NCBI GenBank assembly: GCA_937996535.1 | Contig: CALKVF010000069.1 | Span: forward strand, 1-21,722 | Length of the DNA stretch: 21,722 bases | From: an uncultured Novosphingobium sp. | Lineage (GTDB): Bacteria > Pseudomonadota > Alphaproteobacteria > Sphingomonadales > Sphingomonadaceae | Reading direction: 5' to 3' | Part shown: positions 8,675-14,312 of the stretch, one piece after another | How the letters are laid out: every line of letters starts with the position of its first letter | How positions within the stretch are numbered: position 1 is the stretch's first letter | Notes under the pieces: model-generated | Databases searched by the model: none | Seen by the model: only the letters and a program-made list of their open reading frames with translations | What the model was told of the DNA's origin: nothing | Made by a program: the position numbers and the translations under genes

Positions 8675-9898
8675 TCAGGCGCGCGGCAGTTCCTTCAGCG
8701 GGCGGCTGGCATCGGCCAGATCCTCGGGTGCGATCACCGCGCCTTCTTCGACCAGCTTGCGGGCCTGGACATAGTCCTTCATCGCATTGACCGCATCGAT
8801 CGCGATCAGCTTGCCGCCCTTGAGATAGAGCACCGAGAAGCTGCGCTCCGCCGGATCGCCGCGCAGCACCGTGGCGTCATGCCCCGATGACAGGCCGACA
8901 GTCTGCAGCTTGAGGTCATACTGGTTCGACCAGAACCACGGGGTCGCCCTGTAGGGCTCGGGGTTGCCGAGGATCGATTTGACCGCGCAGGTCGCCTGAT
9001 CGTTGGCGTTCTGGACGCTTTCCAGCCGGATCACTGCGCCTTCGGCAAAGCCGTTGGCATGGGCCGCGCAGTCCCCGATCGCGTAGATGTGATCGAGGCT
9101 GGTACGGCAGAACTCATCGACATCGATCCCGTTGCCGCCCGCCGCGCCCGCCGCGATCAGCGCACCAACCGCCGGGACGATCCCGATGCCGACAATCACC
9201 ATCTGGCAGGCAATCTCGCTGCCATCGGCCAGCTTCACGCCGGTTACCCGCGTGTCGCCCAGGATTTCATCGACCCCGGTTTCGGTGCGCAGATCAACGC
9301 CGTGGCTGCGGTGTTCGGCTTCGTAGAAGGCTGACAGCTGCGGCCCGGCGACCCGCGCCAGCACGCGCGGCAGCACTTCGAGCAAGGTCACGTCCTTGCC
9401 CAACTTGCGCAGCACGGCCGCAGCCTCAAGCCCGATATAGCCGCCGCCGATCACCACCACGCGCGCGACATCGGCCAGTTCGCCAAGGATCGCATCGGCA
9501 TCGTCGCGGGTGCGCACACCGTGCACGCCCGTGAGCCCGGCGCCCGGGATCGTCAGCCGGCGCGGATCGCCGCCGGTTGCCCAGATCATGTCGCCATAGG
9601 TTGCGGTGCGGCCATCCGACAGCGTCACCTTGCGCGCCGCCGGATCAACCGCGGTCACCTCGACGCCGAGCACCATGTCGATGCCCTTCGAGGCCCAGAA
9701 ATCGGGCTGGCGGATGTAGAGCCGGTCAAACGTCTTGTCGCCGAGCATGTATTCCTTCGACAGCGGCGGACGCTCGTAGGGCGGTTCGCTTTCGCGCCCG
9801 ATCATCCCGACGCTGCCTGCAAAGCCCTGCTGGCGCAGCTGGATCGCCACCCCGCCGCCGCCCTGGCCCGCGCCAACGATCAATACGTCGTAATGCAT
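8675..9898 (-). CDS. Ferredoxin/rubredoxin-reductase-like FAD oxidoreductase
   Basis: This 407-aa NAD(P)H-dependent flavoprotein resembles the putidaredoxin/rhodocoxin reductase class (one-component reductases that pass electrons to a ferredoxin). Visible are the N-terminal dinucleotide fold LIVGAGQGGGGVAIQLRQQG, the ferredoxin-reductase signature YERPPLSKEYM, the NADH-binding VVVIGGGYIGLEAAAVLRKLG, and the second FAD motif IYAIGDCAAHAN. Residues 1-320 form FAD and NAD domains, followed by a short C-terminal domain. There is no redox CxxC or conserved single Cys of the sulfide:quinone or CoA-disulfide reductase kind. GAGGG precedes the ATG. It lies 79 bases after the TauE/SafE gene on the same strand, so it may be the last gene of the sulfur operon. 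No ferredoxin or P450 gene is visible nearby, so the partner is unknown. Confidence 0.87.
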   Translation of the reverse strand: MHYDVLIVGAGQGGGGVAIQLRQQGFAGSVGMIGRESEPPYERPPLSKEYMLGDKTFDRLYIRQPDFWASKGIDMVLGVEVTAVDPAARKVTLSDGRTATYGDMIWATGGDPRRLTIPGAGLTGVHGVRTRDDADAILGELADVARVVVIGGGYIGLEAAAVLRKLGKDVTLLEVLPRVLARVAGPQLSAFYEAEHRSHGVDLRTETGVDEILGDTRVTGVKLADGSEIACQMVIVGIGIVPAVGALIAAGAAGGNGIDVDEFCRTSLDHIYAIGDCAAHANGFAEGAVIRLESVQNANDQATCAVKSILGNPEPYRATPWFWSNQYDLKLQTVGLSSGHDATVLRGDPAERSFSVLYLKGGKLIAIDAVNAMKDYVQARKLVEEGAVIAPEDLADASRPLKELPRA

Positions 9899-9977
9899 CT
9901 ACACCCTCGTGCTCTTGTGTCTGCTTTGAGCGGGTTCTTAACGTGGCCCGCCCGGCGCACAAGAACATTGCGCCTTA

Positions 9978-10763
9978 TCAAGCCGCCAGTGCCAGATAAC
10001 TGCGATAAAGCGTGTAGCAGGCGACCAGAACGACCAATCCCGCAAACAGCGTGGTCAGCCGCCCCTTGTGCTGCGCCAGCCGGTGCGAGGCCGCCGTGCC
10101 GATCACGCTGCCCGCCACCCCGCCGGCGATGAAGCTCGCGGCAATCGGCCAATCGACCAGCCCCGATGCGGCATAGTTGAACGCAGTCGTCAGGCCAAAG
10201 GCGCTGACCGCGACCAGCGAGGTGCCGACCGCGCGGAACATCGGCATCGAGGTGGAGGCCACCAGCCCCGGCACGATCAGGAAGCCGCCGCCGATCCCGA
10301 AGAAGCCCGAAAGCATCCCGGTGCCGAGGCCAAAGCTTGCCACCTTGGGGAAATTGTCACGGTTGCAGACCACGCCTTCGACGCCCTGATCGCCCCGCCC
10401 ACGAAACATCACGCCAGCCACGACCAGCATCAGCAGCGCAAACAGGAACAACAGCTTCTGCCCGTCAAAGGCCTTGCCCAGGCTCGATCCGGCCAGCGCC
10501 CCCACCACCCCGGCAGCGGCATAGGCCCCGCCGCAGCGCCAGTTGACGTTATGCGCGCGGGCATGGCTTGCCAGCCCGGCCAGCGCATTGGCCGCCACGG
10601 CAAGCGCGCTGGTGCCGATCGCGATGTGCGGGTTCCTGACACCGACGACATAGACCATCAGCGGTACGGCGAGGATCGATCCCCCGCCCCCGACCAGGCC
10701 AAGCGTGAAGCCCACCAGAACGCCGCTCAGCGCGGCCAGCAGGAAGGAGATATCCGCCAGCAT
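9978..10763 (-). CDS. TauE/SafE (TSUP) family sulfur-anion exporter
   Basis: An inner-membrane transporter of 261 aa with about eight hydrophobic segments in two repeated halves. The paired signature motifs are GFTLGLVGGGGSILAVPLMV near residue 20 and SGFFGIGGGFLIVPGLV near residue 155. TSUP members move sulfite, sulfoacetate and related anions, and one is part of the BigR-controlled sulfide-detoxification operon in Xylella and Agrobacterium. The ATG at 10763 overlaps the TGA stop of the upstream metallo-beta-lactamase gene by one base (TGATG), and an in-frame GTG lies directly before it at 10766. No separate ribosome binding site is seen, so translation is probably coupled. The context suggests export of sulfite, the product of persulfide oxidation. 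This substrate is inferred from neighbours. Confidence 0.9.
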   Translation of the reverse strand: MLADISFLLAALSGVLVGFTLGLVGGGGSILAVPLMVYVVGVRNPHIAIGTSALAVAANALAGLASHARAHNVNWRCGGAYAAAGVVGALAGSSLGKAFDGQKLLFLFALLMLVVAGVMFRGRGDQGVEGVVCNRDNFPKVASFGLGTGMLSGFFGIGGGFLIVPGLVASTSMPMFRAVGTSLVAVSAFGLTTAFNYAASGLVDWPIAASFIAGGVAGSVIGTAASHRLAQHKGRLTTLFAGLVVLVACYTLYRSYLALAA

Positions 10764-11686
10764 CACAGCAGGTTCAACGGCAGCTTGAGATAGCTCACGC
10801 CGTTGGCCTCAGGCTCGGGAAAGTGACCGCCGCGGATGTTGACCTGCACCGACGGCAGGATCAGCCGAGGCATGGCAAGCGTTGCATCGCGCGCCTCGCG
10901 CATGGTGACAAAAGCATCCTCGCTGACCCCGGAATGGACATGGACATTGGCCGCGCGCTGGGCGGCGATGGTGGTTTCCCAGACATAGTCGCTGCGCTCG
11001 GGCGTCAGATAGTCATGGCACAGGAACACCCGGGTTGCGTCCGGCAGGGCCAGCAGGCGGCGGATCGAGCGATAGAGCGCGCGGGCATCCCCGCCCGGAA
11101 AATCGCAGCGTGCGGTGCCATAGTCGGGCATGAACAGCGTATCGCCAACAAACACCGCATCGCCGATCACAAAGGCGAGACAGGCCGGGGTGTGCCCCGG
11201 AACGTGCAGCGCGACCGCCTCGATCCCGCCGACTTGAAAGCGGCTGCCATCGCCCATCAGCCGATCGAACTGCGACCCATCGCGCGAGAAGCTGGCGGGT
11301 TCGTTGAACACCTTGGCAAAGGTGTCCTGAACGGTGGTGATCGCGGTGCCGATCACCAGCTGACCGCCCACCTGCTGCTTCAGGAACGGCGCGGCCGAGA
11401 GGTGATCGGCATGGGCGTGGGTTTCGAGCAGCCAGTCCACCGTCAGCCCCTCTGCCCGCACAAAGGCCACCACCGCCTCGGCCGAAGCGGTCGAGGTGCG
11501 GCCCGAGGCCTGATCGAAATCGAGCACTGAATCGATGATCGCAGCCCGCTTGCTGGCCGGGTCATAGACCACGTGGGTCGCGGTGAAGGTCGGCTCGTCA
11601 AAGAACGTGCGCACCACGGGAACCTGCCCCGCCGCGCGGGCGGTCTCGATCTGCTGGATGGCACTGGCAAGAACAGCATCAGACAT
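10763..11686 (-). CDS. Metallo-beta-lactamase-fold persulfide dioxygenase-like hydrolase (Blh/ETHE1-like)
   Basis: From ATG 11686 the product is 307 aa. The metal site is complete: H90-A-H92-A-D94-H95 (THAHADHLSAAPFL), H165 in HVPGHTPACL, D182 in FVGDTLFMPDYG and H224 in FLCHDY. The FMPDYGTARCDFPGGDA stretch is typical of the Blh/persulfide-dioxygenase branch that oxidises glutathione persulfide to sulfite with a mononuclear iron. The frame is open to 11836 and has an ATG at 11692, but the AGGGA ribosome binding site (11700-11696) is 9 bases from ATG 11686 and only 3 from ATG 11692, and the longer version would translate the hairpin region. It is the first gene of a leftward operon with TauE/SafE and lies divergent to a separate rhodanese and a BigR-like regulator. 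Confidence 0.9.
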   Translation of the reverse strand: MSDAVLASAIQQIETARAAGQVPVVRTFFDEPTFTATHVVYDPASKRAAIIDSVLDFDQASGRTSTASAEAVVAFVRAEGLTVDWLLETHAHADHLSAAPFLKQQVGGQLVIGTAITTVQDTFAKVFNEPASFSRDGSQFDRLMGDGSRFQVGGIEAVALHVPGHTPACLAFVIGDAVFVGDTLFMPDYGTARCDFPGGDARALYRSIRRLLALPDATRVFLCHDYLTPERSDYVWETTIAAQRAANVHVHSGVSEDAFVTMREARDATLAMPRLILPSVQVNIRGGHFPEPEANGVSYLKLPLNLL

Positions 11687-11723
11687 TCGCATGGTTCCCT
11701 GACTGGCGCTGGCCACGCCGGTA

Positions 11724-11768
11724 GCGGCGATCCCGACCTGGCTCCGAGGGACAGGTCGGGATCGCCGC
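11724..11768 (-). repeat. Perfect 17-bp inverted repeat in the leader of the persulfide-dioxygenase gene
   Basis: GCGGCGATCCCGACCTG (11724-11740) is exactly complementary to 11752-11768, with an 11-base loop. It sits between the inferred leftward promoter and the ribosome binding site of the 10763-11686 gene. There is no T-run after the stem in either direction, so it is not a standard terminator. It may be a leader RNA structure or a REP-like palindromic element. A near-identical second copy was not noticed elsewhere in the window. Confidence 0.75.
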
Positions 11769-11773
11769 ACAGT

Positions 11774-11809
11774 GTTCCGCCATGCAAATTGGGGGCGGCA
11801 TGGCGGAAC
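11774..11809 (-). repeat. Perfect 12-bp inverted repeat next to the first
   Basis: GTTCCGCCATGC (11774-11785) is exactly complementary to 11798-11809, around a 12-base loop containing a G-run. Only five bases (11769-11773) separate it from the 17-bp inverted repeat, so the leader would fold into two consecutive stem-loops. Confidence 0.7.
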
Positions 11810-11841
11810 GGGGGGGCCCGAATCGCGTAACAACATTTGAA

Positions 11842-11871
11842 TTGACTAATATTCCTGAATTATCATATAAG
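11842..11871 (+). promoter_or_regulatory. Sigma-70-like promoter for rhodanese and arsR-type regulator
   Basis: TTGACT at 11842-11847 and TATAAG at 11866-11871 match the -35 and -10 consensus at five of six positions each, with an 18-base spacer. They lie in the only markedly AT-rich stretch of the window. The expected transcription start is near 11878, giving a leader of about 50 bases to the rhodanese gene. The call comes from sequence matching only. Confidence 0.6.
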
Positions 11872-11874
11872 CAA
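11846..11874 (-). promoter_or_regulatory. Candidate divergent promoter for the persulfide-dioxygenase operon
   Basis: On the minus strand TTGCTT (11874-11869) and TATTAG (11851-11846) are spaced by 17 bases. Each matches consensus at four of six positions. The site overlaps the rightward promoter face to face. It predicts a leader of about 150 bases that contains both inverted repeats. Confidence 0.42.
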
Positions 11875-11886
11875 GTGCAAATATGA
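11851..11886. promoter_or_regulatory. Candidate operator for the BigR/SqrR-like regulator
   Basis: Two inverted motifs overlap the promoters. ATTC-CT-GAAT spans 11851-11860 and TCATAT-N12-ATATGA spans 11863-11886. TGAATT is also directly repeated at 11838 and 11856, 18 bases apart. Regulators of the BigR/SqrR group bind AT-rich imperfect palindromes at such positions. Which of these is the true site cannot be told from one sequence. Confidence 0.4.
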
Positions 11887-11957
11887 AGGACAGCGAGTCT
11901 GCCCACCCATGAAAGGAACCTGCCATATTCGGTTTTGGTCAAGCCCGGCACAAGGAA

Positions 11958-12254
11958 GTGAACCCCGATCAGCTCGCCGCGATGCTCCACAGCGGCACCG
12001 CGCTGGTGGTCGATGTGCGCGAAGCCGATGAATTCGCCGCCGGGCACATCCCCGGCGCGCTCAACATGCCGCTGTCCGATTTTCGCCCCTCGCAGCTGCC
12101 CGATCCAGCGGGCAAGGTGCTGGTGCTCAACTGCGCCGGGGGCAAGCGCTCGGCAATGGCGCTCGAGAAGTGCAGCACGGCCCAGGCGGCTGTGGACACG
12201 CATCTGGCGGGCGGGTTCGGCGCATGGCGTGCGGCGGGGCTACCGGTCGAATGA
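11958..12254 (+). CDS. Single-domain rhodanese sulfurtransferase
   Basis: A 98-aa rhodanese domain that carries sulfane sulfur on a cysteine. It shows VVDVREADEFAAGHIPGALN, the active-site loop C59-AGGK-R64-S (CX4R type) and the closing LAGGFGAWRAAGLPVE. The GTG at 11958 is the first conventional start, but its AAGGA (11952-11956) is only one base away. Upstream in the same frame, after a TGA at 11910, the codons IFGFGQARHKE begin with ATA at 11925, which sits 7 bases after AAAGGA (11912-11917). The natural start may therefore be ATA 11925, giving 109 aa. The neighbours (persulfide dioxygenase, TauE/SafE, BigR-like repressor) suggest it moves sulfane sulfur between glutathione persulfide and thiosulfate. 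In some bacteria this domain is fused to the dioxygenase; here it is separate. Confidence 0.88.
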   Translation: MNPDQLAAMLHSGTALVVDVREADEFAAGHIPGALNMPLSDFRPSQLPDPAGKVLVLNCAGGKRSAMALEKCSTAQAAVDTHLAGGFGAWRAAGLPVE

Positions 12255-12327
12255 CCGCGCCGCGCCTGCGCTGCCGCGCACGATACGCTTGCATGACCGC
12301 TGAAAAGTATTCAGGGGAGCAGCCACG

Positions 12328-12651
12328 ATGAAACCCGACGATCTCACCGACCTCAAGGCCAATGCCGCCGCCATGGCGGGCCGCCTCAAGCTGCTCAGCC
12401 ATCCTGAGCGGCTGTTGATGCTGTGCCGGCTTGACGAGGGGGAGGCTTCGGTTGGCGAGCTGATCGATCTGGTCGGACTGTCGCAATCGGCGGTCTCGCA
12501 GCATCTCGCGCTGCTGCGCGACGAAGGCATCGTCGGCACCCGAGGCGAGGCCCAGACCCGCTATTACCGCCTGACCGATCCGGTGGTCCGCGCGATCATC
12601 CACGCGCTCTGCGTGATCTGCGACAATCAGGGCCAGCAAGCCCCCGATTGA
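12328..12651 (+). CDS. ArsR-family transcriptional regulator, BigR/SqrR-like sulfide sensor
   Basis: A 107-aa winged-helix repressor. The DNA-recognition region is VGELIDLVGLSQSAVSQHLALLRDEGIVGTR (residues about 42-72), shown here as its two parts SQSAVSQHLALL and RDEGIVGTRGEA. C33 in the N-terminal helix and C98 (also C95) in the C-terminal helix LCVICDN match the spacing of about 65 residues of the cysteine pair that forms a disulfide or polysulfide link in BigR and SqrR and releases DNA. No arsenic-type CVC motif is present in helix alpha-3. AGGGGAG at 12313-12319 is a strong ribosome binding site 8 bases before ATG 12328. It lies 73 bases after the rhodanese and presumably represses the divergent region at 11842-11886, including itself. 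Confidence 0.85.
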   Translation: MKPDDLTDLKANAAAMAGRLKLLSHPERLLMLCRLDEGEASVGELIDLVGLSQSAVSQHLALLRDEGIVGTRGEAQTRYYRLTDPVVRAIIHALCVICDNQGQQAPD

Positions 12652-12674
12652 TCCGGGCGACTGATCCGGGCGAT
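12649..12674 (+). repeat. Tandem 13-bp repeat over the regulator's stop codon
   Basis: TGATCCGGGCGAC at 12649-12661 is followed directly by TGATCCGGGCGAT at 12662-12674. The first TGA is the stop codon of the ArsR-type gene. This looks like a small duplication with one base changed. The remaining gap to 12744 holds no clear promoter or terminator. Confidence 0.5.
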
Positions 12675-12761
12675 CAAGCTGGGGATTACCCCGCGCGATT
12701 CCGCTTCCGGTCCTGCCATCACCGCGCTAGCCTGCCTGCCAAACAAGGGAGGGATGCAGGC

Positions 12762-14312
12762 ATGAACGGGGCAGAGGCGTTTGTTCAAACGCTGAAGGAT
12801 TGCGGGGTCGAAGTGTGTTTCGCCAACCCCGGCACGTCGGAAATGCAGCTGGTTGCCGCGGTGGACCGCACCCACGGGATGCGCGCGATCCTTGGCCTGT
12901 TCGAAGGCGTGGTGACGGGCGCGGCCGATGGCTATGGCCGAATGGCCGACAAGCCGGCGATTACCCTGCTCCACCTCGGCCCCGGCCTGGGCAATGGCCT
13001 GGCCAACCTGCACAACGCCCGCAAGGCAGGATCGCCGGTGATCAACATGGTCGGCGATCACGCCACCTACCACCTGCACTACGATGCCCCGTTGACCTCG
13101 GACGCCGCCGGCGTTGCCCGCCCGATGTCGGACTGGGTGCGCACCTCCAAGTCCAACCGCGACCTTGCTCAGGCCGGCGCCGAAGCCTTTGGCATGGTGA
13201 TGGGCGGCTATCCGGGCAAGATCGCCACGGTGATCGTACCCGCTGACCATGCGTGGAGCGAAGGTTCGGCCCCGGTGGCCCCGCCGGTGATCCCCGCCCC
13301 GCCCCAAGCCCCTCAAGCCGCCATTGCCGCCGCTGCAGAGGCGCTCAAGACCGGCAGTGGGCCCAAGTGCCTGTTCCTCGGCGGGCGCTCGCTGCGCGAG
13401 GATGCGCTGATCCAGGCCGGGCGGATTGCCGCAGCCACCGGGTGCCGGCTCGTCGCCGAAACCTTCTCCACCCGCCACCAGCGCGGCGCGGGCCGGGTCG
13501 CGGTCGAAAAGCTGCCCTATTTCGGCGAACAGGCCGAAGCCTTCCTCAAGGAATTCGAGACAATCGTGTTCTGCGGCGCGGAACCGCCGGTGTCGTTCTT
13601 CGCCTATCCGGACAAGCCGAGCTGGCTGTCCCCGCCCGATGCAAATCTCGTCCGGCTCGCCTCGCTGCGCGAAGATGCGCTTGCCGCATTGACCGGCCTT
13701 GCCGATGCGCTGGGCGCCCCGGCAGAGCCCGCGCTGATCCAGGCGGCCACCAGCTTTGCCGCTGAACCGGGCAAGCTCAACTCGGCCAGCGTCGGCGCGA
13801 TCTTGGCCGAGCTGCTCCCCGAAAACGCCATCGTCTCGGACGAAGGGGCCACCCAGGGCGGTGCCTCGATGCTGATGTGCGCGGGGGCCGCCAAGCACGA
13901 TTGGCTGCAACTGACCGGCGGCTCAATCGGCCAGGGCCTGCCGCTGGCGGTGGGCGCGGCAGTGGCCTGCGCTGACCGGAAGGTCATTGCGCTTCACGGC
14001 GATGGCGGGGCGATGTACACCAACCAGGCGCTGTGGACGATGGCACGCGAGCAATTGGATGTGACCACGATCATCCTCAACAACGGCTCCTACGCGATCC
14101 TCAACATCGAACTGATGCGGGTTGGCGTGCAGAACCCGGGGCCCAAGGCGCTTTCGATGCTCGATCTGCGCAATCCGGCGATCAACTGGACCCAGATTTC
14201 AGAAGGTATGGGGGTTCCGGCTACGCGCTGCGAAACGGCGGAGGAATTCCGCGCCGCGCTGGCGGAGGCCATCGCCCACAAGGGCCCGCGCCTGATCGAG
14301 GCGATGCTCTGA
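12762..14312 (+). CDS. ThDP-dependent 2-oxoacid decarboxylase / acetolactate-synthase-like enzyme
   Basis: The 516-aa protein has the three-domain ThDP-decarboxylase layout: PYR domain (about 1-165), central domain (about 185-320) and PP domain (about 350-516). E48 in LFEGVVTGAADGYGRM is the cofactor-activating Glu. The Mg/ThDP motif is HGDGGAMYTNQALW...LNNGSYAIL (GDG to NN). NPGTSE near residue 22 and H71 in LLHLGPGLGN align with S26 and H70 of benzoylformate decarboxylase, but the second active-site His (H281 there) is not apparent: the matching region reads PVSFFAYPDKP. It is therefore of the BFDC-like subfamily with uncertain substrate, often labelled acetolactate synthase. AAGGGAGGG at 12745-12753 fixes ATG 12762. 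Its TGA overlaps the next gene's ATG (TGATG), which implies a shared pathway. Confidence 0.82.
   Translation: MNGAEAFVQTLKDCGVEVCFANPGTSEMQLVAAVDRTHGMRAILGLFEGVVTGAADGYGRMADKPAITLLHLGPGLGNGLANLHNARKAGSPVINMVGDHATYHLHYDAPLTSDAAGVARPMSDWVRTSKSNRDLAQAGAEAFGMVMGGYPGKIATVIVPADHAWSEGSAPVAPPVIPAPPQAPQAAIAAAAEALKTGSGPKCLFLGGRSLREDALIQAGRIAAATGCRLVAETFSTRHQRGAGRVAVEKLPYFGEQAEAFLKEFETIVFCGAEPPVSFFAYPDKPSWLSPPDANLVRLASLREDALAALTGLADALGAPAEPALIQAATSFAAEPGKLNSASVGAILAELLPENAIVSDEGATQGGASMLMCAGAAKHDWLQLTGGSIGQGLPLAVGAAVACADRKVIALHGDGGAMYTNQALWTMAREQLDVTTIILNNGSYAILNIELMRVGVQNPGPKALSMLDLRNPAINWTQISEGMGVPATRCETAEEFRAALAEAIAHKGPRLIEAML

Noticed and set aside
11687..11836. N-terminal extension of the persulfide-dioxygenase-like protein
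   Set aside because: It would translate through both inverted repeats into an Arg/Pro-rich segment not typical of the family. The ribosome binding site points to ATG 11686.
11909..12029. ATG 11909 as the start of a short frame overlapping the rhodanese
   Set aside because: It runs in another frame for about 40 codons into Arg/Ser/Pro-rich sequence and stops. The rhodanese domain is in a different frame.
12648..12761. Upstream extension of the ThDP enzyme
   Set aside because: The extra residues are unlike the family, and AAGGGAGGG lies correctly before ATG 12762.
14033..14311. Upstream extension of the LldD frame
   Set aside because: It overlaps the coding end of the ThDP enzyme. The TGATG overlap and the normal N-terminus of the family support the start at 14312.
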